Shown here: piece by piece, positions 34,743-43,469 of the stretch
How the letters are laid out: the number at the start of each line of letters is the position of its first letter
Numbering within the stretch: position 1 is the first letter of the stretch
Source: Nitrospira sp.
Lineage (GTDB): Bacteria > Nitrospirota > Nitrospiria > Nitrospirales > Nitrospiraceae
Direction of reading: 5' to 3'
Assembly (NCBI GenBank): GCA_024760545.1
Contig: CP060501.1
Span: forward strand, 2,806,036-2,870,035
Length of the DNA: 64,000 nt
Notes under the pieces: model-generated
The model's database searches: none
Told to the model about the DNA's origin: nothing
What the model saw: the letters and a program-made list of their open reading frames with translations, nothing else
Program-made: the position numbers and the translations under genes

Positions 34743-35858
34743 ATGGCAACGCGCGAGTTTCATGACGGTGCTCGAGACGGGTTGGAAGCGCTTGAACCGC
34801 TTGATCCCGACAAGATCACCTCGTTCACCGATTTGCTCGAAGCCATGGGCAAGACCGCCTTCGGGGGACGGCATCTCGGTAAAGCGTTCGACGTGCTCTG
34901 GGCGATGATCGAGGACCCTGACTGCCATGTCGTCATGACGTTGTCCGGTGCGATGACGATCGCCAAGATGGGGAAGATCATCACGAAGATGATCGATGAA
35001 GGAATGGTGCAATGCATCATCTCGACCGGAGCGCTGATGGCTCACGGCCTCAGTGAATCGGTCGGCAAGACGCATTACCGGCATGACCCTTCGATGAGTG
35101 ACGAAGAGCTCTTTAGGAAGGGGTACAATCGCGTCTACGACACGCTGGAAATGGAAGCGAACCTGAATTATGTCGAGCACGTTGTGACCCAGACGTTGAA
35201 ACGTCTCGATCACGATCGACCGCTTTCATCAGAAACCCTTACAAGAGAACTCGGCAAGACTTTGGCAGAGGAATTCGGCGGCGATGGAATACTGAAAAGC
35301 GCCTACCTGAAAAAGGTGCCCGTGTTTATTCCTGCGTTCACCGATTCAGAGGTAGGACTCGATGTGGGAACGTGGGCGATGGCGCGGGAAGTTGATCGGG
35401 CACGATCACGTGCAGGACAAGGAGGTGACTTGGCCGTCTTGCGAGCCATTCACCAATCTTGCCCGTCGTTCAATCCCTATCTGGATCTCAATAGCTATGC
35501 GGACCATGTTCTTTCGGCCAAACGACTCGGAATTTTTACGATCGGAGGGGGCGTCCCACGGAACTGGGCTCAACAGGTCGGTCCGTACATCGAAATCGGC
35601 AATCTTCGTTTGGGGCTCACCGTGAAACCCCCGCGATTCCATTACGGAGTAAGAATTTGTCCAGAGCCGGACTATTGGGGTGGTCTCAGCGGCTGCACGT
35701 ATCAAGAAGGGCTTTCCTGGGGAAAATTTGTCACACCGAATGACGGGGGACGATTCGCTGAAGTGTTGAGCGATGCGACGGTGGTATGGCCCCTGTTGAT
35801 GATGGGGATTTTGGAGAGAAAGAAAGCCGGTGCTGTGGATCGGGTGGGCGATCGATGA
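34743..35858 (+). CDS. deoxyhypusine synthase-like protein
   Basis: A 371-residue member of the DHS family. TLSGAMTIAKMG, STGALMAHGLSES and KTHYRHDPSMSDEEL are characteristic. The catalytic lysine motif is kept as GLSWGKF near residue 335. Bacteria lack the eukaryotic target eIF5A; bacterial homologues are thought to act on polyamines, for example making homospermidine from spermidine or putrescine. Arginine decarboxylase and agmatinase genes 3 kb downstream support a polyamine role. Its stop overlaps the next gene's start. Confidence 0.85.
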   Translation: MATREFHDGARDGLEALEPLDPDKITSFTDLLEAMGKTAFGGRHLGKAFDVLWAMIEDPDCHVVMTLSGAMTIAKMGKIITKMIDEGMVQCIISTGALMAHGLSESVGKTHYRHDPSMSDEELFRKGYNRVYDTLEMEANLNYVEHVVTQTLKRLDHDRPLSSETLTRELGKTLAEEFGGDGILKSAYLKKVPVFIPAFTDSEVGLDVGTWAMAREVDRARSRAGQGGDLAVLRAIHQSCPSFNPYLDLNSYADHVLSAKRLGIFTIGGGVPRNWAQQVGPYIEIGNLRLGLTVKPPRFHYGVRICPEPDYWGGLSGCTYQEGLSWGKFVTPNDGGRFAEVLSDATVVWPLLMMGILERKKAGAVDRVGDR

Positions 35859-36487
35859 TGGGGCGACGATTGATTCAGTCTGTCATTTGCGGTGGCCTCT
35901 TGTGGTCCTCCGTTGTCTTTGCCGGAGATTCGCTTGAGGCCGATGTTCGGATGAGGGGACAAGCGAATGCTCCCGTGACGTTGATCGAATACTCGGACTT
36001 CACATGCGGATATTGCTTGAAATTTTTCAAGGATACGTGGCCGCGCATCCAGGCCCGCTATGTGGATACCGGGAAAGTGCGATTCGTCTATCGGGATTTC
36101 CCTCGTGCGGATCAGGGCCCGGGTGTTGACGCCGCCACGGCGGCGCGCTGTGCCGGCGCGCAGGGAAAATACTGGGCGATGCACGACCGCTTGTTTGCCG
36201 AAAGAGGCCGACTCGACAAGGACGTCTATCTCCGGCATACAGCGGCACTCGGTCTTGATCAGTCCGCGTTTGAACGGTGCGTGAAGGACGGGCGATATAG
36301 CAAATCGATCTTTGAAGATCGGCAGGAGGCCAATCGGTGGGGGTTTCATGGAACTCCGGGCTTCATTCTCATGAAAACGGCCAGTGAGCCGACGGACAAA
36401 GAGCCGGCCGTCGCGATTCCCGGAGCGTTTCCATTCGAGATGTTTGCGGAAGAAATTGACCGGCTTCTGGCAAGTGTTCAGCAGTAG
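35855..36487 (+). CDS. DsbA-like thiol:disulfide protein, exported
   Basis: About 210 residues from ATG 35855 (ATG 35858 equally possible), with a signal peptide ending near SSVVFAGDS. The thioredoxin-4 domain has the redox site CGYC in SDFTCGYCLKFF and the cis-Pro GTPGFIL. It acts as a periplasmic thiol oxidase or disulfide isomerase. It overlaps the DHS-like gene by a few bases, suggesting one transcript, although the functional link is unclear. Confidence 0.87.
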   Translation: MMGRRLIQSVICGGLLWSSVVFAGDSLEADVRMRGQANAPVTLIEYSDFTCGYCLKFFKDTWPRIQARYVDTGKVRFVYRDFPRADQGPGVDAATAARCAGAQGKYWAMHDRLFAERGRLDKDVYLRHTAALGLDQSAFERCVKDGRYSKSIFEDRQEANRWGFHGTPGFILMKTASEPTDKEPAVAIPGAFPFEMFAEEIDRLLASVQQ

Positions 36488-36589
36488 CGAGATGGCGCCG
36501 GCGACGGGTAAACGGGTGGGTATTAATGATAAGGTAGGTAGTAGTCCCTCGGTCCTGAGTCCTGTTCGTAATCAAAGGTAAGGTGGCTT

Positions 36590-36862
36590 ATGACTTCGAC
36601 GCAATCGTTCTGGCCCGTCTCCCATCGCGACGATGATTTCTGGGTGTGTATGTCGTGCCTGACGGAAGTCTTCTACAGAAAAGTTCCGATGCCGGATTGT
36701 CCGTCCTGTCACGGCGTGTCAACCTACGAAGGGTTTACCTTGGAAGCCATTCGTGATTGGGGCACAGAGGAGCTGATCGCGAAGGCCGTGACCGCGCAAG
36801 AGACGGCCGCCTCTTCCCAGCCTACCGTTCAATCCGCTGCTCCGGTCGAAGCGGCGGATTAA
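36590..36862 (+). CDS. small zinc-ribbon protein
   Basis: A 90-residue protein with two CxxC knuckles, CMSC at about residue 20 and CPSC at about residue 37, making a probable rubredoxin-like zinc ribbon. The C-terminal 30 residues are Ala/Thr/Pro-rich and likely disordered. No enzyme function can be inferred. It lies between the DsbA-like and aldehyde dehydrogenase genes on the same strand. Confidence 0.65.
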   Translation: MTSTQSFWPVSHRDDDFWVCMSCLTEVFYRKVPMPDCPSCHGVSTYEGFTLEAIRDWGTEELIAKAVTAQETAASSQPTVQSAAPVEAAD

Positions 36863-36897
36863 TACTAACATCGTCACGGACTCCAGCGAGTCTTCCA

Positions 36898-38352
36898 GTG
36901 CAGGAATCACGTCCGTTTCTGGTTCACGGTCAATGGAAGCACGGCGAGGCCACGGCCTCTGTTGTTGATCCGTTCACCGGACAGCTCATCGCCGAGGTCG
37001 CCCAGGCGACGGAGGCTGATGTAGACCAGGCCATTGCATCCACCTACAGTGCGGCTGCGACCATGGGGCAACTCCCGTCGCATGCCCGATATAATATTCT
37101 CCAACAGATCGCCGCGCTGATTTATCGACGCCGAGACGAGTTTGCCCGAACGATCACCATGGAGGCGGGCAAGCCGATCTCCGATGCCAAGCGTGAAGTC
37201 AGCCGGGCGGTGCAGACTTTTACCGTCGCAGCCGAAGAAGCGAGGCGTATCGCGGGTGAGGTTGTGCCGCTGGATTGGACGCCCGGCTCCGATACGCATT
37301 TGGGTGTGCTGCGCCGTTTTCCGATTGGTCCCGTTCTCGGCATTACTCCATTCAACTTTCCGCTGAATCTTGTGGCGCACAAAGTGGCGCCGGCGCTGGC
37401 TTCCGGCAATTCAATTCTCATCAAACCGGCTCCTCAGACTCCTTTGACGGCCCTCCTCCTTGGAGAGGTGGCGATGGAAGCGGGACTTCCTGCTGGCGCG
37501 CTCAATGTGGTGCCGTGCGACAATGTTCTTGCCGAGCGGATGGTCGTCGATCCGCGGTTCAAGTTGCTCAGTTTCACGGGAAGCGCCTCGATCGGATGGA
37601 TGTTGAAGGCGAAGTGCGGGAAGAAGAAAATAACACTAGAGCTCGGCGGCAACGCCGGCGTCGTGATCGAGCCGGATGCCGACATTGAACTTGCGGCACA
37701 GCGTTGCGCTGCGGGAGGATTTGGGTACGCCGGCCAGACGTGCATTTCGGTGCAACGAATCTTCGTTCACCATTCGATCGCCGATTTGTTTACGACCAAG
37801 CTCCTCATGCATGTCGCCCGGTTGAAGACCGGAGATCCGAACGACGAGACGACGAGCATCGGCCCGCTCATCGACCACGCGGCCGCCCAACGGGTGGAAA
37901 GTTGGATCGGCGAAGCCGTGGCAGAAGGAGCGCGCGTCCTGTTGGGAGGCAAGCGGATGGGTTCCTTGGTGGAGGCGACGGTACTGTCGAATGTGAAGCT
38001 CGACATGAAGGTCTCGTGCAACGAGGTCTTCGGACCGGTCGTCACCGTCACTCCGTATCGTCAATTGAGCGAGGCTGTGGCACTGCTGAATCAATCCGAT
38101 TTCGGATTGCAGGCCGGCATTTTCACGCAAGACATCAACAAGATCTTTTACGCCTTCCGTCATGTGGAAGTCGGCGCTGTCTTGGCGAATGAAATTCCCA
38201 CGTTTCGAGCGGATCATATGCCCTATGGAGGCGTGAAAGATTCCGGATTAGGGCGAGAGGGTGTTCGCGCGGCGATTGAAGATATGACGGAGCCGCGGTT
38301 ATTGATCATGAACCTCAAAGACCCGTCAGGCCAGCCCGAAAAAAGTGTCTAG
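36898..38352 (+). CDS. NAD(P)-dependent aldehyde dehydrogenase
   Basis: The GTG at 36898 gives 484 residues; the ribosome site is weak, so the start is approximate. The catalytic Glu is in LELGGNAG and the nucleophile Cys in GYAGQTCISVQ. The cofactor region has GITPFNFPLN and SFTGSASIG. It oxidises an aldehyde to the acid. In this neighbourhood an aminoaldehyde from putrescine breakdown, or lactaldehyde or succinate semialdehyde, are all possible substrates. Confidence 0.88.
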   Translation: MQESRPFLVHGQWKHGEATASVVDPFTGQLIAEVAQATEADVDQAIASTYSAAATMGQLPSHARYNILQQIAALIYRRRDEFARTITMEAGKPISDAKREVSRAVQTFTVAAEEARRIAGEVVPLDWTPGSDTHLGVLRRFPIGPVLGITPFNFPLNLVAHKVAPALASGNSILIKPAPQTPLTALLLGEVAMEAGLPAGALNVVPCDNVLAERMVVDPRFKLLSFTGSASIGWMLKAKCGKKKITLELGGNAGVVIEPDADIELAAQRCAAGGFGYAGQTCISVQRIFVHHSIADLFTTKLLMHVARLKTGDPNDETTSIGPLIDHAAAQRVESWIGEAVAEGARVLLGGKRMGSLVEATVLSNVKLDMKVSCNEVFGPVVTVTPYRQLSEAVALLNQSDFGLQAGIFTQDINKIFYAFRHVEVGAVLANEIPTFRADHMPYGGVKDSGLGREGVRAAIEDMTEPRLLIMNLKDPSGQPEKSV

Positions 38353-38507
38353 AAGATATTGCGAAGCCAGTCCAATCTTGCTACAACAGGCGCCCGATAC
38401 TGTGATGATCTGGTCCGGTTTGTTTGTCTGGCTGGCCGCTTTGCAACACGTCACCAAACAACTTCCGAACAACCAGAACGCTCGCTTACCAGACGAAAGG
38501 GGAGATG

Positions 38508-39077
38508 ATGGTACCTACGCATATGTTTTTAACGAGAGGGGTGGGGGTCCACAAAGAAAAATTGGCCTCCTTCGAAGAAGCGTTGCGCAGCGCCGGTGTG
38601 GCCTATTGCAACCTCGTCAGCGTCTCTTCCATCCTTCCACCGAATTGTAAGATCATCCCCCGAAAGCGCGGTGAAAAGCTGTTGAAACCCGGAGAGATTA
38701 CGTTTTGCGTCATGGCCCGTTCCGAGACCAACGAACGAAACCAACTGGTTTCGGCTTCGGTCGGCCTCGCCAAGCCCACTGATCGAGGCACCTATGGGTA
38801 TCTCTCAGAGCATCATGCTCATGGTGAGACGGATGAGGAAACCGGAGAGTATACGGAAGATCTCGCCGCGCAAATGCTGGCGACGACGTTAGGAGTTGAA
38901 TTCGATCCGAATGTCGCCTGGAAAGAGCGCGAACAGGTTTTTAAGATGGGCGGAAAGATCGTGCGAACCCTGAATATCACCCAGTCGGCTGTCGGCAAGA
39001 AGGGGAAGTGGACAACGGTCATCGCGCTGGCGGTCTTCATTCCGGCTGAGAATGTGCCCAACCGCTCTCGCAAGTAA
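38508..39077 (+). CDS. pyruvoyl-dependent arginine decarboxylase
   Basis: About 189 residues; ATG 38505 and 38508 are adjacent and AGGGGAG favours the second. The proenzyme self-cleavage region [13 protein letters not shown] is intact: chain cleavage before a Ser creates the pyruvoyl cofactor. [14 protein letters not shown] and the acidic [10 protein letters not shown] are also family-typical. It converts arginine to agmatine. The agmatinase gene follows after 63 bases, so the two steps to putrescine are encoded together. Confidence 0.92.
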   Translation: MVPTHMFLTRGVGVHKEKLASFEEALRSAGVAYCNLVSVSSILPPNCKIIPRKRGEKLLKPGEITFCVMARSETNERNQLVSASVGLAKPTDRGTYGYLSEHHAHGETDEETGEYTEDLAAQMLATTLGVEFDPNVAWKEREQVFKMGGKIVRTLNITQSAVGKKGKWTTVIALAVFIPAENVPNRSRK

Positions 39078-39140
39078 CAACCTGTCGTTCTTGGCTGTAT
39101 TGGTCAGCCGTAGTCGTCGGGTAAGGGAAGAGAAGAACGC

Positions 39141-40073
39141 ATGACGCTTCCCTCGGGTTGGGAGGGGCCGGAGCACAATTTCCTGGGGATCGACGAACCC
39201 TGGTGTCATCCGGACCAAGCAGGCGTCTACGTGCTGCCGGCTCCCTACGAACACACCTCCAGTTACATCCAGGGATCAGACCGCGGCCCATCCGCCATCC
39301 TGGAAGCTTCGAGCCAGGTTGAATTCTATGACGAACAGCTGCGGTTTGAGCCCTATCAAGAATGGGGCGGAATCGCGACGGCTTCGCCCTTGGATCTCAA
39401 GGGGAAGGTCGATCGTGCCGCAGTCGATGCCATTGAAGCGTTTGTCTCACCGCATGTTGGAGTAGGGCGGTTTTTAGTCACGTTGACGGGTGAACACACT
39501 GGTGCGCTGGGAGCCATTCGAGCCCACGCGAAACGATACCCTGACATGACGGTTGTCCAGATCGATGCGCACGGCGATCTGCGAAATGCCTATCAAGGCA
39601 ATCCGTTCAGCCACGCCAGTGTCATGGCGCGCGTCGTAGAGGACGGCTTAGCATTGGTGCAGGTGGGAATCCGATCGATCAGTCAGGAAGAGATTGCTTG
39701 TATTGACGCAACGGATCGGATCAAGACATTTTTTGCTGCAACGATCCTTGACCCTTCAGGTTCGTATGAAGGCAAAGCGGGAAAGTGGATTCCTGACGTG
39801 GTCGCCGCCTGTCGAACGCCGGTCTACTTAACGTTCGACTGCGACGGATTGGATGCGTCGATCGTTCCTGCGCTTGGAACTCCGGAACCAGGCGGCCTCG
39901 GATGGTACGATACCCTTAATCTCGTCACGGCGCTTGCCAACGGGCCGGGCATCGTGGGAATGGATGTCAGCGAGATCGCTCCAATCGAAGGGTTTGTGGC
40001 GCCACAATTTTCCATCGCGCGTCTGATCTATCGCATCCTGGGTCGAGTGAAGGCTGGCCGTCGCGTGCACTAA
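39141..40073 (+). CDS. speB: agmatinase
   Basis: A 310-residue ureohydrolase. The manganese ligands appear in GEHTGALG, DAHGDLR and FDCDGLDAS, with PALGTPEPGG following. It hydrolyses agmatine to putrescine and urea, acting on the product of the arginine decarboxylase encoded just upstream. The first motif has GEHT rather than the commoner GGDH. Released urea could be relevant to nitrogen metabolism in a Nitrospira-like host. Confidence 0.92.
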   Translation: MTLPSGWEGPEHNFLGIDEPWCHPDQAGVYVLPAPYEHTSSYIQGSDRGPSAILEASSQVEFYDEQLRFEPYQEWGGIATASPLDLKGKVDRAAVDAIEAFVSPHVGVGRFLVTLTGEHTGALGAIRAHAKRYPDMTVVQIDAHGDLRNAYQGNPFSHASVMARVVEDGLALVQVGIRSISQEEIACIDATDRIKTFFAATILDPSGSYEGKAGKWIPDVVAACRTPVYLTFDCDGLDASIVPALGTPEPGGLGWYDTLNLVTALANGPGIVGMDVSEIAPIEGFVAPQFSIARLIYRILGRVKAGRRVH

Positions 40074-40107
40074 CGATCCGATCACTCGTCATTCATCCTG
40101 TCGTCTC

Positions 40108-40821
40108 GTGGATCACACCATCCGCATCAATAAGTTCTTTACCGAGCACGGGATCTGTTCCCGGCGCGAAGCTGACCGTTTGATTGAGTCAGGCGCCATC
40201 ACGATTAACGGCAGGGTCGCCAAACTCGGGGACCAGGTAGAGCCTGGCGACATCATTGCTCGTGAAGGCAGGGTGATCCTCTGGGGTAGAGCAAGCCTTT
40301 ACATTAAGTACCATAAGCCGGTCGGCGTCACGACAACGAGCGAGTCGCACGTCGCTAGAAACATCATTGCGGAGATCGGGCATCCCGAGCGGATCTTCCC
40401 GATAGGCCGGCTCGATAAGGATTCATCCGGTCTCATTTTGCTGACGAACGACGGCGACATCGTGAATGAGATTCTTCGTGCCGAATTCGGGCACGAACGA
40501 GAGTACCTCGTACAGGTCGATCGTCCGTTCGAACAGTCCTTCTTGGAGCATCTATCGCAGGGCGTGGTCATTCTTGGAAGCAGGACGAAGCCCTGCCGGA
40601 CGATGCGCGTGGGGCGTGATCAGTTTCGCATCATTCTGACGGAGGGACGCAACCGGCAGATCAGGCGCATGTGCCGGACGCTGGGTTATCGAGTGATGAC
40701 GTTGCACCGAACGAGGATCATGCACATTACTGTCAACGGGCTGAGCGCCGGGAGTTGGAAAGAACTCACGAGTCTGGAGCGGGAAGAGCTCCTGAGAGCG
40801 GTAGGACGGCCTCACATCTGA
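40108..40821 (+). CDS. RNA pseudouridine synthase, RsuA/RluF group
   Basis: A 237-residue protein from a GTG start. An S4 domain (IRINKFFTEHGICSRREADRLI, in part) is followed by the pseudouridine synthase domain, whose catalytic Asp is in GRLDKDSSGLILLTNDG. EGRNRQIRRMCRTLGY near the C-terminus is typical of RluB/RluE/RluF. RluF acts on 23S rRNA and tRNA-Tyr, and this is the closest match by eye, but the subgroup is not certain. Confidence 0.85.
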   Translation: MDHTIRINKFFTEHGICSRREADRLIESGAITINGRVAKLGDQVEPGDIIAREGRVILWGRASLYIKYHKPVGVTTTSESHVARNIIAEIGHPERIFPIGRLDKDSSGLILLTNDGDIVNEILRAEFGHEREYLVQVDRPFEQSFLEHLSQGVVILGSRTKPCRTMRVGRDQFRIILTEGRNRQIRRMCRTLGYRVMTLHRTRIMHITVNGLSAGSWKELTSLEREELLRAVGRPHI

Positions 40822-40853
40822 CGCGTCTTGTCGAGTCGAAGCCCAATTGACGG

Positions 40854-41753
40854 CTAACTGAGCAACTCGCGACGGGCGGTTCGAACGAGGGCGAGAACGA
40901 TCGGGTGCTTCAGCCGCCGCTCCACGGTGATGGCGTAGAAGTGCTGCTTGAGCCCTTCCGCTTGGCCGACTACCTGCACTCGATATTGGCGACAGATTTC
41001 CTTCTCAATCACCGATGCGCCGGGGAAGATCCCGTGCCCGTCCTGTCCGAACGCTTTTAATGTCGCGCTGTCGTCGAACTCCCCCACTATGTTGGGTTGC
41101 ATTCCGTAGTTGACCAGCCATTGATCCAACAGCCGCCGAAGCATGGCGTTGGAGGTAGGAAGGAGTAATGGTGCGTCGCGAAGCGATTGGGGAAAACCTC
41201 GGCGATACTGCGAGGCCAGCTTTGCCGTGGCAAACAGCGTGACTCCCGATTCGCCCAAGGGGTGGTTATACGTGTGCTCCTTGATGCCCGGCGGGGCCGG
41301 TGTGTCGGCGATCACCAGATCCGAACGATGGGCGGCCAGATCGGTCAGGAGTTGGCGCAATTTGTCTTCGTTGCAGATCAACCGCGTCGGCCGATACAGC
41401 TTCAGAGCCGATTTGAGGAGCTGAGTCGCCAACGGTTTCGGCACCGCGTCCGCAATGCCGACGACCAGCCGCGTCGGATGCCCATTGCCCTGCCCCTTCA
41501 CCGTGTTCATCAGCTCTTGACCGGTCGCGAAGATGTCCTCCGCGTACTTGAACACGAGCTGGCCCATCTCCGTCAGCGCCAGCTGGCGGCCGGACCGGAT
41601 GAATAACTTCTCTCCCAACGTATTTTCCAAGAGATGGATCTGTCCGCTGATCGTGGGCTGCGCCAGACGGAGTTCCTCGCAGGCTTTGGTCACAGTCCCG
41701 TGCTTAGCGACGGACCAGAAATACAGCAGGTGGTGATAGTTCAGCCAATCCAT
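40854..41753 (-). CDS. nhaR: LysR-family regulator, NhaR-like
   Basis: A 299-residue LysR protein. The helix-turn-helix lies in HGTVTKACEELRLAQPTISGQI (in part), and the beginning MDWLNYHHLLYFW is typical of NhaR. NhaR activates sodium/proton antiporter and other genes in response to sodium. No antiporter gene is near. It is divergent from the first TolC-like gene across 140 bases, so control of that secretion cluster is possible. Confidence 0.83.
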   Translation of the reverse strand: MDWLNYHHLLYFWSVAKHGTVTKACEELRLAQPTISGQIHLLENTLGEKLFIRSGRQLALTEMGQLVFKYAEDIFATGQELMNTVKGQGNGHPTRLVVGIADAVPKPLATQLLKSALKLYRPTRLICNEDKLRQLLTDLAAHRSDLVIADTPAPPGIKEHTYNHPLGESGVTLFATAKLASQYRRGFPQSLRDAPLLLPTSNAMLRRLLDQWLVNYGMQPNIVGEFDDSATLKAFGQDGHGIFPGASVIEKEICRQYRVQVVGQAEGLKQHFYAITVERRLKHPIVLALVRTARRELLS

Positions 41754-41895
41754 ATGGCCCTAGGTCTCGAATTAGGGAAGTTACTATACATCGGATTAGC
41801 CGATAACTCCAATCCGTTTTATCTATTTTGAAAAATAAGCGGGAGATTGCTACTGTGGGCGCCGTCCGCCACCTGATGTGAAAGGAGCATCCCTC

Positions 41896-43446
41896 ATGAT
41901 CGCTCTGGTGTTGGCCATTGTGACTCTTCTGCCAATGACCGCACTGGCGGAACCGGTGATCGACTCGCGTGCCGTACAAGCGCAGTCGACTCGCACCGCA
42001 CCACTGACCATCAGCGAAGTGCTGGCTCGCATCGAGTTGACGCATCCACTGCTTCAGGGGATGGGAGCCGAGCGATCGAAGGCCCGGGCGAAGATCCTGA
42101 AGGCGCTCGGAGCCTGGGAACCGATGGTCAAGAATTATACACAGACCGAACGCTATAACACGTGGAATCTCACGACGGCGTTCAACATTCCGAGTCAACA
42201 AACGGGTGGATATGCCGACAGCACGGTCCAGGTCGGGCATCCCTGGGGCTTCACGGTCGAAGGCGGGCTCCGCAGCGGCTTCGGCGATCACCCCAACAGT
42301 CGCATTGCGTTTCCCCCTGACCTACTGGCCACCTATCATTATCAGCATTTCTACTACGGCGGGACAGTCCATCTGCTGCGAGGCTTCATGGTCAACGAGG
42401 AGAACGCCCAGTTTCAACAGGCGGAACTCGCGGGGCCGCAAGCGGAGATCAAAGTGGCGCAGAAGCGGCAAGATCTCTACCTGGCCGGAGCGGTGCAGTA
42501 TTGGGATTGGCAGGTCGCTGTGAAACAAGCGGATGTGGTGAAGCGTGCCTTGGGCGTTGCCGAAGAGCGCTTGGTCCAGGTCGAAGGGTTGGCCAAGGGC
42601 GGGAAGGTCGCGCCGCTCGATGTCGTCGAGGCGAACCAAGAGGTTCAGAAACGGCAACAGGCTGCGATCGCCGCGCAACGGAAGGTGGAGTATGAACAGT
42701 ATAAATTGTCCCTGTTTCTCTGGGAAAACGGCGAACCGGTGACGCCGCGAGCGGAATGGGCGCCGGAATTCCAGGGGGAAACGCCGCTTCCGACCAACGA
42801 GGAGGTTGCCGGCTATAAAGTAGAGGCGAAAGAAACACGGCCTGAAGTGCGGGACCTCTACATCGAGGCCAAGCTGAACAATATCGACATTAAGCTCGCC
42901 AAGAACAAACTGCTCCCCACGTTGGATCTTGAAGGGGGGCCGACCAAGGGCGTTGCGGACTGGGTCGTGGGACTCGGGTATCGGGTCGGTCTGCATAGTG
43001 AGATGCCGGTGTTCCAACGGGAAGCGCGTGGGAAGATCATGGCTGCGGAAGTGAGCCAGCAACAATTGGCGTTGAAACAGCTATACACCGAACAACAAGT
43101 CAGCTTCGACGTGGATAACTGGCTCTCGGCCCAAGTGCGGGCCAGAGACCGGGTGACGGCGGCGACGGAGGCCCTACGGCTGGCCAAGACGCTGGAGGAA
43201 GGCGAGCGCACGAGGTTTAACTTGGGATCTACCACCGTCTTATTCGTGAACCTCCGTGAGCGCCACGTGGTGGAACAGGCGTACCAGCTGTATCGGGCGC
43301 AGGCCGACTACGCCGTGTCGCGTGGAGGTATGTTGTGGGCCAGGGGAGCGCTGTCTAAGCCCTGGGCCGAAAGCGAGTTGAGCAAGTACGGAAACCCGCT
43401 GACGGCGGCGGGCATGAACGGCTTCAAACGACCGGGCCGCGATTAA
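41896..43446 (+). CDS. TolC-like outer-membrane channel protein, copy 1
   Basis: The ATG at 41896, with AAAGGAG upstream, gives 516 residues and a signal peptide ending MTALAEP. TolC-family features are long helical repeats, RIELTHPLLQ at the start and a second-half EVRDLYIEAKLNNIDIKLAKNKLLP (in part). Blocks such as AQKRQDLYLAGAVQYWDWQ and RGGMLWARGALSKP are nearly identical in the next two genes. It would form or contribute to a trimeric outer-membrane duct for the downstream ABC-HlyD exporter. Confidence 0.88.
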   Translation: MIALVLAIVTLLPMTALAEPVIDSRAVQAQSTRTAPLTISEVLARIELTHPLLQGMGAERSKARAKILKALGAWEPMVKNYTQTERYNTWNLTTAFNIPSQQTGGYADSTVQVGHPWGFTVEGGLRSGFGDHPNSRIAFPPDLLATYHYQHFYYGGTVHLLRGFMVNEENAQFQQAELAGPQAEIKVAQKRQDLYLAGAVQYWDWQVAVKQADVVKRALGVAEERLVQVEGLAKGGKVAPLDVVEANQEVQKRQQAAIAAQRKVEYEQYKLSLFLWENGEPVTPRAEWAPEFQGETPLPTNEEVAGYKVEAKETRPEVRDLYIEAKLNNIDIKLAKNKLLPTLDLEGGPTKGVADWVVGLGYRVGLHSEMPVFQREARGKIMAAEVSQQQLALKQLYTEQQVSFDVDNWLSAQVRARDRVTAATEALRLAKTLEEGERTRFNLGSTTVLFVNLRERHVVEQAYQLYRAQADYAVSRGGMLWARGALSKPWAESELSKYGNPLTAAGMNGFKRPGRD

Positions 43447-43469
43447 TCCGGCACAAGGAGCATCCGTCG

